A stretch of 64,000 bases of DNA, taken from the NCBI GenBank assembly GCA_914767885.1, contig CAJZBQ010000024.1, positions 186,001 to 250,000 on the forward strand, given 5' to 3'. This DNA is from Blepharisma stoltei (Eukaryota; Ciliophora; Heterotrichea; Heterotrichida; Blepharismidae). How positions within the stretch are numbered: position 1 is the first letter of the stretch; every line of letters starts with the position of its first letter. A program made the position numbers and the translations under genes. Shown piece by piece: positions 1-10,561 of the stretch. The notes under the pieces were generated by a model. It was not told the origin of the DNA. It saw only the letters and a list, made by a program, of their open reading frames with translations, and searched no databases.

Positions 1-151
1 ATTTAAATTTTATTGTATCTAATTATTAAAAATATGAAAATTCTTAAGGATAATTACTTGAAAGGTTTTTATTTTCCTTGTTTTCATAGTTTGAATATTT
101 TTAAAAAATTTCATTGAACTTCCCTCACATTTATAAAACTTTTAATAAAAT

Positions 152-724
152 ATGCTTTCCAGTCAAACCAGATACACTTTTAGTGAAAAGGTAGAAAAAG
201 TTGAACTTGAAAGAAGTTTTCGTATCAAATCTCGAGGCTCAGAATCTCGTGAAACTCGTCATCACAAAAAATTGAAAAGAAGATCCGCAGCTCTTGCAAA
301 TTCTCCAAGCATGTCAACCAATGCAAGCTTATTGTATAATATTCAAAATCAAAGCACAGAATCTATTTCAAGCCAAATTCTCCGCTCTAAGCCACCTCGT
401 GTTCCACCTCTTTTAACTAAAAATATTTTGCTGCATAAATGCAAAGAAAAAAGCGAGCGCAGCTGCTTAACTCAGGCAGATGATTTGTTTTTCCTGAACG
501 AATATAAGTAGGTTTTATATAGAAAAATTGAAATAATAAAAACTCGACAAGTACCTTGCTCGAAAACTCCATTTTGGTTTCAAGACATGGTCTTGCTAGA
601 CATTTCGTCTAAGAGGCTGAGAGATTCAAATAGGTGTTTGCAGTTAGAAGATCTAGTGCCTAATGACATCAAAAGATCAGATTTTACTAAATGGGTGAGC
701 CGAATGAATGGAAATAGGAACTAA
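152..724 (+). CDS. Hypothetical protein, 185 aa, one 15-nt intron
   Basis: I do not recognise this protein. It opens at an ATG after an AT-rich leader. An in-frame TAG appears after codon 119, but it lies inside a 15-nt GT...TAG segment (508-522) that looks like a typical tiny heterotrich intron. Removing it keeps the frame and adds 66 residues rich in Trp, Leu and charged residues, ending at TAA 722-724. The N-terminal half is basic and Ser/Arg-rich (low complexity). There is no signal peptide or membrane segment. It lies alone, about 250 bp upstream of the Cdc20-like gene in the same orientation. The coding call rests on the clean frame across the intron. Confidence 0.6.
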
Positions 725-970
725 CTCCTATATGATATCGCATAAATTTTGAAAATAAATTTATAAAGTATTGCAATTTCTGCTGATCTTTGAAAATTAA
801 CCCTAAATATAATTTAAAGATCTTTCCCTGAAACTACAGATTTCACAATTTTTCTTAAAATAAAGATCATCTATCATCAATGCAATAAAAAACCCCTGAA
901 ACCTCGCTTTCATTTTTAAAAATCCTTAAAATAATCAAAATTGTCAAAAAATCCATATTTATATCTAACG

Positions 971-2026
971 ATGCAAGCTAACCGCTTTATTTACAGCTCA
1001 AAACACATCTTCTCACCAGGCTTCGATTTAGCGATTCCAAAAGCCTCAGACCTCTTCCAATCATCTCATAGAGATGAAGCTCTTTCTCGAAACCTCCCCA
1101 CACAAGCAGAAAGAATTTTGGATGCGCCTGATCTTTTAGACGATTATTACCTAAATCTATTAGACTGGAGCTCATTAGACAGTTTAGGTGTTGCATTAGA
1201 CAACACAATCTACGCATGAACAAATGGAGAAGTGCGAGAAGTCGTCAGTTCGCCCATAACAATTACCTCACTAGCATGGATGCCAGGAACCCACTGCTTA
1301 GCAGTTGGAGACACTGAAGCTGATTTGACGCTTTATGACATACAGGCTGGGAAGAAAATAAGAGTCATCCATGCTCATACAGACAGGATTTCCAGCTTGT
1401 CCTGGAAAGGTAGTATCCTATCTTCTGGGAGCAGGGATTCGACTATTGTCCATCACGATATGCGAGCAAAGCACTTTCAGATGCAAAGTAAAGGTCATTT
1501 CCAAGAAGTGTGTGGACTTAAATGGAGTGACAGATACCTTGCTTCAGGAGGAAATGACAATCATTTGAATATCTGGGAAATTGGGTATTCAACACCTACT
1601 TATAGTTTTCATGATCATACTGCGGCTGTTAAAGCTTTGGCTTGGTGCCCTTATACAGCTGGAGTTTTGGCTTCTGGAGGTGGATCAGCAGACCAAACTA
1701 TCAGACTTTGGGATGTAGCAAAAGGAAACTGTATCAAGACAATCAATACTGGAAGTCAGGTCTGTGCACTGGAGTGGAGCAAGCATGATACAGAGCTTTT
1801 AAGCGCTCATGGATTCGCTGATAACCAGCTGACTGTATGAAAATATCCTTGCATGCAGAAACTTGGAGATATAAAAGGTCACACTGCAAGGGTTTTATAT
1901 TTAGCGCAAAATCCTGAAGGGGATCAAGTGGTTTCAGCTGGGGCTGACGAAACCATACGATTTTGGAAAATTTTCGAAAAGCGAGGGAAAAATCGAAGCA
2001 TGGATCTGAAATTCTCATGTAGATAG
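971..2026 (+). CDS. Cdc20/Cdh1 (fizzy) family WD40 activator of the APC/C
   Basis: This is a WD40 activator and substrate-recognition subunit of the anaphase-promoting complex. The N-terminal NRFIYSSK is a C-box-like APC-binding motif. It is followed by ILDAPDLLDDYYLNLLDW, the hallmark entry into the Cdc20/Cdh1 propeller, and about seven WD repeats with conserved patterns such as SGSRDSTI, LASGGNDN and GGSADQTIRLWD. At least two in-frame TGA codons (1220-1222 and 1838-1840) sit at Trp positions, so UGA encodes Trp. I chose ATG 971 because the upstream part of the frame starts at a TTG. The product is 351 aa, short for the family because the N-terminal regulatory region is minimal. The C-terminus ends SCR rather than the usual IR tail. 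No intron or insertion is seen. Confidence 0.93.
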
Positions 2027-2189
2027 CTAGGTTATAAATTTTTTATTTAAAATGCTTTATTTGAGAAAATAAATAGATATTATGTAATTACTTGGGGCTT
2101 AAAGGCTATTGGATTTGTAACTATATCAATACTTGAATAATTATTTAATTGAATTTTATAATATGAATCCTGGTTTTACAATAAAATAA

Positions 2190-2501
2190 ATGGGAATTCC
2201 TACTATCCCATTGATAGTTGTATTCACAGGGACACTCTTAATTGGCTTTGGGTATTGGAAATCCGTTTTGTATGGATTTTTCTATCCTGAAAAGAAGGCA
2301 GAAACATTAAGAAAACTAGCCTTGAGAGAGTTTAAATCAAATAATGGAAATTATTATGCTTTTCCCAAAAGTGAGCTCCCTGAAAATTGCATTCATTATC
2401 TTAACCAGCTAAATCAATGCCTTAAGCTATCTAAAAGCGAGTCCTCTATGTGCCAAATTTACGTTGATGATCTATTTGAGTGTCGAGAAAGATTCTTATA
2501 A
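2190..2501 (+). CDS. Small twin-CX9C (CHCH) membrane protein, probably mitochondrial
   Basis: A 103-aa protein. Residues about 5-28 form one hydrophobic segment. The C-terminus contains two CX9C motifs (Cys-9 residues-Cys twice, the second ending at FECRERFL), the signature of twin-CX9C proteins folded by Mia40 in the mitochondrial intermembrane space. Such proteins are often assembly factors or small subunits of respiratory complexes. The single membrane helix before the CHCH region suggests anchoring in the inner membrane. The exact family is not identified. It has no intron and ends with TAA. It is 163 bp downstream of the Cdc20-like gene and in the same orientation. Confidence 0.7.
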   Translation: MGIPTIPLIVVFTGTLLIGFGYWKSVLYGFFYPEKKAETLRKLALREFKSNNGNYYAFPKSELPENCIHYLNQLNQCLKLSKSESSMCQIYVDDLFECRERFL

Positions 2502-2759
2502 TCAAGTAAACTAATTTATTTTTAAATAGTAAATATTTTGTATTCTCTTAAATCTGCAAGGATCATTAAGGTAAGAGAATATAATTATAAAGAAAAAAGA
2601 AGGATTTAAAAATATAAATAATTATCTTAAGCAGTTTATTATGATAAAGCTCTTACTAAGCAATTTAATTTAAATACGATAAATTATAGGGTTTTTTACC
2701 AAATTTAAAGATAAGAAAAACTTAAAAATAAAAATATTACAATAATTTTCCATTTACTA

Positions 2760-3218
2760 ATGATTTTATTAAATTCCAGATGAAAAGATCAGCCTTGACT
2801 CAAAAGCTTACCCTCATTTTGCATATCTGAAACTTTAGCTGAAGAAGCTAAAATAGGTGACTGCAAAATAGGTATTTACACCATCACAGAAAATTTTGAA
2901 AATTGTAACTATCTTTTTGCCAAATTCGATCAATTAAAATCCGCAGTAAAAACACTCCGGCTTAAAGGAATATGAAATAAAGTTCTGCCTTTAGAATCTT
3001 TTCAGCAATTCGGAGAAGCAATTATAAGTCTCTCCCACACTTTTGATTTATCATTGATTCAAAGAATGAAAGAAAGTCAAGAATCTAATGCCCAAGCTAG
3101 CCTAGGTGCAAGAGCTTACCATGCTCTGCAAAATATTGTTGGTGAGAATAGAGCAAAGCAGTTATCAGCAAGATACAACAACTTTGCTGAATTGGCTGAT
3201 GTTGGTGTGTTTGACTAA
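2760..3218 (+). CDS. Hypothetical protein, 152 aa, UGA=Trp dependent
   Basis: This frame becomes visible only when TGA is read as Trp: three in-frame TGA codons occur before TAA 3216-3218. The protein is hydrophilic and mostly helical-looking, with a C-terminal block containing ARAYHALQNIVGEN and QLSARYNN. I recognise no family. The start ATG 2760 is the first in frame. A splice-like CAG just after it leaves open that the true start lies upstream behind an intron. It lies between the CHCH gene and the snoRNA-like cluster. Confidence 0.55.
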
Positions 3219-3567
3219 TAATAAAAATGAATTATAAAAGGACTTCTTAATTTTTATTAGAGGAACTAAATCGCTAGATTTATTAAGCTAATTAGTTTAG
3301 CTTGGTTTATATCTACTTTTTTCTCTTCTTATTAGATAAAAAGTGAATTTTCTTATATTAATATAATTTTTTATCAATAATTATTTAAGTAGCTTGAATC
3401 CTTAATCAATTTTTATTAAAAAATAATGATTATTTTTACAAGAAATAAATTGAATTCTATTGGAGCTCTTAATTAAATTTTACATTAATCAAGCCCATTT
3501 ATCAATTTTTAATTCTCTGGTTCCATATTGCATATAAAAATTTACATGACGAAATCCGCACTGGGTT
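3219..3567. other. AT-rich intergenic stretch, nothing recognised
   Basis: About 350 bp of AT-rich sequence between the hypothetical gene and the snoRNA-like cluster. It contains short imperfect hairpins (for example around 3275-3300) but no open frame or repeat family that I can identify. It may hold the promoter of the downstream non-coding genes. Confidence 0.4.
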
Positions 3568-3670
3568 CTTAACCTTGATGATACCCGCTGTTCTGATTCA
3601 TTCACAATAAAATGATGACTACTACGTCGATCCTAACCCATGAAGGTTGTTCTGCAATTCTGATTCAATA
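3568..3670 (+). ncRNA. Candidate box C/D snoRNA 1
   Basis: The four boxes occur in the correct order and spacing. C-like TTGATGA is at 3575-3581, D' CTGA at 3593-3596, C' ATGATGA at 3612-3618 and D CTGA at 3660-3663. The stretch is less AT-rich than its surroundings. Terminal pairing is weak. Targets would be read from the bases just 5' of each D box; I could not match them to rRNA from memory. Confidence 0.55.
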
Positions 3671-3679
3671 CTTCATAAA

Positions 3680-3786
3680 CTTTGCATGATGATTAATCAC
3701 ATGTATGACTCATGCTTATCATAAAGGCTTTTATCTGAAAATCAACTTATCCATGATGATAGTCAAAATACTCACCTCTGAATCGT
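3680..3786 (+). ncRNA. Candidate box C/D snoRNA 2
   Basis: The C box ATGATGA is at 3686-3692, D' CTGA at 3735-3738, C' ATGATGA at 3753-3759 and D CTGA at 3778-3781. Perfect consensus boxes in order, with a second complete set next door on each side, make chance unlikely. It probably guides 2'-O-methylation of rRNA or snRNA. Confidence 0.65.
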
Positions 3787-3821
3787 GGTGACAAATTTTG
3801 CCCCTATCTGATATATTTATA

Positions 3822-3892
3822 TTTTATGATGAAAACTCATCTGACACCTCTAGAACGAGCGTTGCTATGATCACAAACCTTTTCTGACTTTC
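3822..3892 (+). ncRNA. Candidate box C/D snoRNA 3
   Basis: The C box ATGATGA is at 3826-3832, D' CTGA at 3841-3844, the degenerate C' ATGATCA at 3867-3873 and D CTGA at 3884-3887. It is the most compact member of the cluster, at about 70 nt. A decayed C' next to an intact C is normal for this class. Confidence 0.6.
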
Positions 3893-4455
3893 ATACAATA
3901 AAATTTAGTTTCATAGCTATTAAACCTTTAATAATTATGCATAGAATTTCTTTGATTTTAAAAAGCTAAATTTATGCCTCTGAAATCCATTACATTATAC
4001 AATTAGTTTTGCAAAATAATTGTTTGGGAAAGCGAGGAGATTATATAATCTAGCATTATTATAATGATTTAAGTATATAAAAGAAAGTGTGCAAGCATCG
4101 ATATCAATTTTAATTTTTTTGTTTAGTATTAGAGAATTATTAAAAGTGTTGAATCTAATTTAATATTTAAAAATCCGCTTATAAAATTTAGGATTAAATT
4201 TTTTTGGTATAGATGAAAATAGCTAACACTCCTAATTACCTTACCTATAGTTTTTATAAATGCAGAATAGAGGAAATAACGAAGGATTAATGAGCTTGCT
4301 TACTAAAGAGATACTCTTTAAACAATTGATAGGGTTTTTACCTATAAGTAAAATGTCAATAGTATTGAAACCAAAAAGCTCATGAATTGCAGCATGAATT
4401 AGTAGCTAATACAAAAGATTTTGTTAATCCTAGTCTAATGAAATCATAATGGCAA
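3893..4455. other. AT-rich intergenic stretch
   Basis: About 560 bp with no convincing frame on either strand. Its right end probably carries the promoter of the gene starting near 4504. No repeat family or RNA motif was recognised. Confidence 0.4.
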
Positions 4456-4503
4456 ATGATTCGCATTTTAAGAAAGTTATTGATTAAGAATTGCAATTTA
4501 AAA

Positions 4504-5244
4504 ATGGGCATAACATTAAGCCAGCAAACACAATTAGATCTTAATAAGCTCGCAACAATCAACGTCATGAAGCTATGGAACGAGAATTCTCAATCTGGAT
4601 CCATGAGCGAAGCTATTTTTCAAAAATTTTTATCTTCTTTAAGCCAGACTTTATCAATGCCTCTAACACCTACACAAGTATCTAATGCTTTCAATAAACT
4701 CCAAAATAAAGGTGAAGTCTCTTTTTCTTCTTTTGAAACAGAGTTCACAAGCTGATGCAACGACAAAGTTAAAGAAGATTTTGGGACTGAGGTTTTACAA
4801 CCTATGGCTCCACAGCATGTAATTAACAAAGAATATCAGCTCTTCTTGGAAACAAATTCTATTGTCTATAAGAAGTTTTATTTGAATAATCCAGACAGTT
4901 TTGATAAAGATTTAACAGTGAAATCAGAAAATGATGTAGTTATGAAAGTAAGGACTCCAAGGATTATAGTGAAGAGAAACTCGGGAGAACATGTGAGACT
5001 AAAAATTATTGCTCCTACACTGGAAGGAAAGTTTCAATGTAATTTGGTTCTTCAGCATGCTTCAAGCTTGATGATTGAAGAAGTACTAAGATTTAATCTG
5101 GAATTTAAAAGAAAAGAAGAAAGGATATCTTTTGGGTCATCAGGACAGAGGCCGCCTAGCTCTAGTGGGAGTATAAAAAAGACAAACTCGTGGAGCTTCC
5201 TGGGGAGGTCGCCATCTCCAAGTAGAAACTTAAACGATTCTTAA
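4504..5244 (+). CDS. Hypothetical protein with helical N-terminus and beta-rich C-terminal domain
   Basis: A 246-aa protein beginning MGITLSQQ, a plausible N-myristoylation context. An in-frame ATG at 4456 would add 16 hydrophobic and basic residues; I prefer 4504 for the MG start but cannot decide. Residues about 20-85 resemble paired helices with an EF-hand-like arrangement that lacks clear calcium ligands. Residues about 115-205 alternate hydrophobic residues like an immunoglobulin-type beta sandwich. The tail is Ser/Pro-rich. TGA 4753-4755 is read as Trp. It converges on the cyclotransferase-like gene with only 7 bp between the stop codons. Family not recognised. Confidence 0.7.
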
Positions 5245-5251
5245 TAGATTA

Positions 5252-5707
5252 TTACGATAAACCTTTTTCTCTTCTCATTTCTTTAACGTTGTCGTACAGT
5301 AGGCTTTTTTGGTCTAAATAAAGAACCCAGTCACCCTCTGGGAACTTTTGGACATACCCGTTTCTTTCAAGCTCTAAAAGAGAATCAAGATCTCCATGAA
5401 GATATATTTGAGCAGATTCTCCAGATTCAAGCTGCTTTTCTTTTCGAATGTAGTGATTAGGCACTCCTTCAAAATCGTCTAGTGCTGGAATGTCTTCTGA
5501 TTTCAATAGATAAAGCTCACCTTTAACTCTTCCTTCACCTTCGATAGCAAAAGGATAACAGCCGTCAGTTCTTGGATATAAATCGAGCCCGCTAGCATAG
5601 TCTTCTCTAACGAAAACTGGATCTTTGAGAACATGATAATTAGATAATGCATATCTAAGAGTGCCGTATACGAAAACCTTTACCCTTCCTGAATGTTCTA
5701 TTGACAT
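5252..5707 (-). CDS. Gamma-glutamylcyclotransferase-like (AIG2/GGCT fold) protein
   Basis: A 151-aa single-domain protein. The N-terminal VFVYGTLR is the conserved YGTL loop of the AIG2-like/gamma-glutamylcyclotransferase fold that binds the gamma-glutamyl moiety. LDDFEGVP carries the Glu expected to be the catalytic acid/base. Length and layout fit the GGACT/GGCT group, which converts gamma-glutamyl amines or peptides to 5-oxoproline. Which substrate is used cannot be told from sequence. There is no intron. The stop TAA is 7 bp from the stop of the convergent upstream gene. Confidence 0.85.
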   Translation of the reverse strand: MSIEHSGRVKVFVYGTLRYALSNYHVLKDPVFVREDYASGLDLYPRTDGCYPFAIEGEGRVKGELYLLKSEDIPALDDFEGVPNHYIRKEKQLESGESAQIYLHGDLDSLLELERNGYVQKFPEGDWVLYLDQKSLLYDNVKEMRREKGLS

Positions 5708-6180
5708 CTTTGTATCATCCTATGTATTCAATTTTTTTAATTCACGATTTCGGAATATTACCGTTGGCTCAATATGGATTCAAATATACTTCCTATAGAT
5801 TACGATATAAATAGTTTTAATTGAAAATTGATATTATAAATAAATCTGTTTTGTTGTGTATGTATTCTTATATCCATTCTACTTTTTAAGACTATTTTTT
5901 TTTTTGGTATTAATTAAATTACTTTGATTTCTTAATTTTTATAATTTCAATTCCAGAGCTTCTTATTTATCTCCTTAAATGCTCTTCTTAAATTTTTCTC
6001 TAATAATTTAATTAATTCTTCCACTTATTCTGAGTGGCATTTTATGCGTTTCAGCCGATCCTACTAAAATTGAAAATTTTCCTTTATTTCTTCTTTTCTT
6101 TCTCCAATGCACTTACCAATTATTTCTTAGTATTTTTAGAAAATTTAGAAAATTACAAAAAGGGTCCTCACTAATACGTC
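5708..6180. other. AT-rich divergent intergenic region
   Basis: About 470 bp between divergently transcribed genes, so it should hold two promoters. I see no ORF, repeat or RNA motif in it beyond poly-T tracts. Confidence 0.4.
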
Positions 6181-7064
6181 ATGTCAACTATTATAATAAA
6201 AATAATGAGCGGAAACTGGCAAGTTGCCTTGTATGAAAAAGCCAAAAAATCTAAAACTCTAGCAATTCTCAGTGAAGAATATCAACGAGGAAAAGGGCTT
6301 ACACAAGACTGGATTAAAAAATCACGTGAAATTGCTGACCGGTCAACTTTCCTTATACTAGCCGGTGCTGATGAGCTGTGCATTTGGACATTGACGAATT
6401 TCGATAAACAAATACATATTATCTATGGGATGATGGATTGGCGAAATATTTTCTTATGGGCTTCAAAGAACAGGATCCTTGAAGATTTTCAAAGCCAGGT
6501 CAGAAAACAATATGACGGTACAGTCAACAAGTATATCAAGCATACCAAGCTTTATGAAAATTTTACTTTAAGGCTTGTGGAGCTCTCTAATTTCTACCAA
6601 AAGAATTATGAAGAATGCAAAGAAATATTCAATTTTTTATTAAAAATTATAAAAATCTATCCAAATTATAATATTAATATATAAAATATAGCATTATCAC
6701 AGTTATTTAAGAGGTAGTATTAATTTATTATAAAATAATTTCGACCAAAACTCACAATGCAAAAGAAAAAATAGACAATTTAATATTTTCAATAAAAAAC
6801 ATCAATGCTCAAGATATCCTTGAAAAAGAGTGGCCACAAAATTTCCTTGACCAAGTCGACTCTCTTTTGACATATTTTGGAGGCCAAAAATTTGCAAAGA
6901 AACTCCATGATGGAATATTAGATAAGCTTGACCATGATGAAGATGGTGTTCTTACCATTGGAGACATATATGAGTCTACTAATGCAAATAAAATTGCAGA
7001 ATGGAGTAGACAACAAGCGAATTATTTTTCAAAATTATTTATTGTTAACGGGCAATTTAACTAA
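6181..7064 (+). CDS. Uncharacterised protein with one EF-hand, split by an 83-bp insertion
   Basis: The first block (codons 1-156) ends in an AT-rich stretch with stops. The second block reopens in another frame and ends at TAA 7062-7064. Removing the TA-bounded segment 6648-6732 (83 bp) joins them into 266 codons. The second block contains DHDEDGVLTIGD, a canonical calcium-binding EF-hand loop with D1-D3-D5-G6 and a final Asp in place of Glu. The first block is helical and Lys/Glu-rich, with no recognised domain. The start could also be the internal ATG 6205 (MSGNWQ). Function unknown; a calcium sensor role is inference from one loop. Confidence 0.7.
6648..6732. mobile_element. TA-bounded insertion (IES), 83 bp
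   Basis: The segment between TA 6648-6649 and TA 6731-6732 has stops in the gene frame. Removing it joins the two blocks of the EF-hand gene in phase. The gene coordinates give 267 codons including stop only with this length. There is no strong terminal inverted repeat. Other TA pairs nearby in the same phase cannot be excluded. Confidence 0.6.
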
Positions 7065-7207
7065 GTTTTTATAAATGATAAATGTTAAGAATTTCTAGAA
7101 ATTAATTGTAAATTATGATAATATAAGTTTTAGCAATTTTTTCAGTAAATAATGTGATATTTATTATAATATAGCAATAATCGTATTAATTCTACATAAA
7201 TTACAGC

Positions 7208-8272
7208 TTAAAATAGCATAGACTTGATGCCTTCAAAAATTCGATGCTCATCTGGATAATACATCTTTTCAAATACCAAAGGAAATGGAGTATCCCATCC
7301 ACAAACCCTATGAATCGGCGCTTCTAAGTGCAAGAAGCAGTTCTCATTGATAATCGTCGCTATTTCTCCAGCAAACCCTCCAAATTTAGGTGCTTCATGA
7401 GCAATCAGAACTCTACCAGTCTTCTTTACGCTATCTATAATAGTTTCTCTGTCAAGAGGGCTAATAGTCCTTAAATCAATCAATTCGCAAGAAATTTTTA
7501 GCTCTTTCTCAGCCCTTATCATAGCTTTTTCCATATGAACAAGCTGCAGCCCATAGCCAATCAAGGTAATGTCTTTCCCTTCCTTTAAAATTTCAGCCTT
7601 ACCTAAAGGAATTTCATAGTCTTCATTAGGGACATCAGCAACTGCAGACCTATACAACATTTTCGGCTCGAAAAAGAGGACTGGGTTTTGGTCCCTAATG
7701 CTGGCTAATAAAAGTCCTTTCGCTTGGATTGGTCCTCTCGGAATCACAACTTTCAGTCCTGGAGTGTGAGCAAAATATGCTTCAGGGCTTTGTGAGTGAT
7801 AAAGGGCACCATGGTCTACTGCACCATAAGGAGCTCTTATAAGCAAAGAGCCCACGTTAAATTGCCCACCTGATCTGTATCTATATTTTGCAGCCTCATT
7901 TACAATTTGGTCAAATGCTGGGAATATATAATCAGCGAATTGGATTTCAGCGATCGTCGTAATGCCGATTGCTGATAATCCTATAGCAAAGCCAGCGATT
8001 CCTTGTTCACAGAGCGGGGTGTTAAATACACGATTTTCGCCATGCTTTTGACGTAGGCCTTCAGCGACACGGAAAACGCCACCAAATGCAATGTCTTCAC
8101 CAAATAAGCAAGCTCTATGTAAAATTTACGTTTTGTCTTTTGTGAGGGTGATGTCAATAGCGTTGCTGATTGATTGAAGCATGGTGCGGCGAGTTGCAGG
8201 GACACCAGAAGGAGCTTCAGGAGAGGTGCCAAAAAGAAGAGATGAGAATTTCCTTGTGGCTGCTCTCTGCAT
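7208..8272 (-). CDS. BCKDHB: Branched-chain 2-oxoacid dehydrogenase E1 beta subunit (BCKDHB), mitochondrial
   Basis: The beta subunit of the thiamine-diphosphate E1 enzyme that decarboxylates the 2-oxo acids of Leu, Ile and Val in the mitochondrial BCKDH complex. Signature blocks run in order: [79 protein letters not shown]. FFEPKxLYR and VCG(W/Y)DTPFP favour BCKDHB over pyruvate dehydrogenase beta. The N-terminus is a basic presequence ([14 protein letters not shown]). A 15-nt intron (8115-8129 on the plus strand; GTAAAT...ATAG on the coding strand) restores KDKTACLFGED. The mature frame is 349 aa, normal for the family. No insertion is seen. Confidence 0.95.
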
Positions 8273-8529
8273 TTTTATTTGTATTTGTGAAGTTAGAAGA
8301 GAGTTAATTTAAAATCATAAAATGTAAATTTTGAGATTCTTTTGATGTTGAATTTTTTGTTAAAAATATTATAAATTTTAGTAAAATTATATTAAATATG
8401 CACCTAATTATGATGAAAAAAATTCATATAGGTTAGCTGTTATCTTATTTTATAATGAAAATATGAAAAAAGTTGCCATTAGGTGTATTTATATTCATTG
8501 TAATTAGGTATATAGCCCTTGCTTATGCT
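8273..8529. other. AT-rich intergenic stretch
   Basis: About 250 bp between the BCKDHB start and the 3' end of the ankyrin-SAM gene, very AT-rich, with no recognised features. Confidence 0.35.
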
Positions 8530-8532
8530 TGA

Positions 8533-10162
8533 TTACATTACGCTGCAAGAGCTACTGCAAATGATTTTGGTGCACTCTGTGGCAAAGGACTCATTATGCT
8601 GCTCGATTTCTTCATAGAGTTTTCCAAGGATCCTTACCCTATATCCATATTTATGAATTCCAATATTTTCAAGCTCATTGTGTCCCAGAGGATGCTCAGA
8701 TCTCATCTGTTTGATAAGAAACCTATAATCATCATAGCCAGCTCTCTCAAAATTTTCTATTAAACAAGCAAGTTTGATTCTGCTCAATCACTCCTCCATA
8801 CTCACATATTCTCCTTGGCTCAATTCTTTATCTTGAATATTACCATTTGTATTTTCTTCGAAAGCCATCAGCAATCTCATTCTATGCCCCGGTTTCTCAA
8901 TTCCTATGCATTCCAAAAACTCCTCATTTATCTGTGATTTTTGCATTTTTTCAAAAATCACATCTAAGTTATGCAGTCCTGATATTTCAAGAATTTCAAA
9001 ATACATTTGAAGATCATATCTACTTACTCCCCCCTCCGTGAGTGAACAAAAAAATTTTGTTCACTCACGGAGGGGGGTTAATTTTTTTTTTTAAAAAATT
9101 ATATATAAATTTTATAAAAAATTTTTTTTTTCGAAATTTAAAAAATCCTAATTCGCAAAAATTTGAAAGCAAATATTAATTTAATTTATAAAATTTATGT
9201 TTTTAAAAAGCAATTCGTTTGAAATTAAACAGAATTAGCTTTAGATTTCATTATACTAATTATCACTTATATATCAAAAATTTTTTCCATAAAAAAATTT
9301 TTCTATTAAAAAAATTTTTGTTCACTCACGGAGGGGGTTTTTGGGCAAAAAATAGGGATTTTTCTAATGGTTTTGTTCACTCACTGAGGGGGGGTTTAGG
9401 AGTTCATACACTTTATTTGCAGAAATTGATCCTTCTGCTTCAGAATCTAGCTCATTTTCAAGCTTCGGCTCAAAAAGGCAAGGCGAGTCTTTTAAAATTG
9501 ACGAAAAATCGGTCTCAGTTATTGAATTTATTTTTACATGGTGTGATTGCAATTTCAATAACTCTTTTGCCTCAGGCTCCGAAGCTAAGTCATAAGCTAG
9601 ATTTCCATCATTATCTCTGATGCATTTATCAGCAAAGTATTTTAATAGCAAACTTATGCAGTCAATAGAATTGTATTCAGCTGCATAATGGAGAGGAGTT
9701 CTACCAAGAAAATTATTTTTTTTATTGGGCTCAGAATTATTTGACAGCAATAATTCGACCATGTATTTATCTCCTCGAAATGCAGCATTATGCAAAGGGA
9801 TTTCGCCTTCAATAGTTACACTATTTGGATTGGCGCCATAACGTATCAGAAGACTTGCAATTTCCAGTAATGAATTATCTGCAGCATGATGCAAAGGAGT
9901 TTCTCCAATTTTATTTGTAATATTTGGATTTACACCTTTGGACAGCAAAAATTCAACGAATTTTTTATTATCTTCTAAAATCGCATGGAATAACATTGAA
10001 GCGTTTGCCTAAATAGTGTTTTACTTTTTCTTCTGATTTATCAAATAAATCAGGATTTTCGTTTATGATTCTGCTTAAAACGGAAGGACTTGAAGAATTA
10101 TAAAGTTGAGTTTGATTTATATTAGATAAATCGGGTAAATTTCTGCTATGATCAGTCTCCAT
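8533..10162 (-). CDS. Ankyrin-repeat protein with two C-terminal SAM domains, interrupted by a 372-bp palindromic element
   Basis: The N-terminal disordered stretch (METDHSRNLPDL...) is followed by a 16-nt intron (10009-10024 plus strand), which links KSEEK to ANASMLFHAILEDN. Four to five ankyrin repeats follow (GETPLHHAAD, GEIPLHNAAF, GRTPLHYAAE). The frame then runs into a TA-bounded palindromic element (9025-9398). Excising exactly 372 bp gives YELL-SRYDLQMYFEILEISG, the start of a SAM domain. TGA 8785-8787 read as Trp continues into a second SAM domain. Only with intron and element removed does the gene make 413 aa in one frame. Ankyrin plus SAM implies protein-protein scaffolding; the partner is unknown. 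Confidence 0.85.
9025..9398. mobile_element. Palindromic MITE/IES, family with CCCTCCGTGAGTGAAC termini, 372 bp
   Basis: Bounded by TA at 9025-9026 and 9397-9398. Both ends carry C-rich/G-rich inverted termini ending in GTGAGTGAAC (or its complement), with extra internal copies at about 9055-9077 and 9318-9337. It is nearly identical to 51106-51463. Excision restores the ankyrin-SAM reading frame, so it behaves as an internal eliminated sequence in a coding exon. No transposase frame is present. Confidence 0.85.
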
Positions 10163-10561
10163 ATTTAGATTTTATTAGCTATCATTAACGATTTTAATTC
10201 AACTTTGGTTGAACTTCTAATCAGAATTTGAGCTCAATAAAAGCAGAATTAAAATCTGCTTAAAATAAAAACGCTAGCTTCTTAAGGTCTCTATCTTATA
10301 GAAGTTGCAAATTAGCAGTCTAACAGATTCTGTTAGCTCTAAGGTAGTTTAAAAATAAATTGGTATTCAAATAATTCTGTTTAAATAATAGATTAGAGCG
10401 TTTTCTAAAGCTTAAAGATAATAAAAAATATGTGAGATTTAATATAGAATTGAAAAAAACATATATGACTAGCTTAAATAAGGTTCATCATTGTTATTCT
10501 TACCTTATGCATTTTTAATAATTTTTATTAAAAAATCAATTTTATTTTATTTATATTTATT
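10163..10561. other. AT-rich intergenic stretch
   Basis: About 400 bp between two minus-strand genes. It contains a 7-bp hairpin (CTAACAG/CTGTTAG near 10320-10336) and poly-A/T tracts. No gene or repeat family was recognised. Confidence 0.35.
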
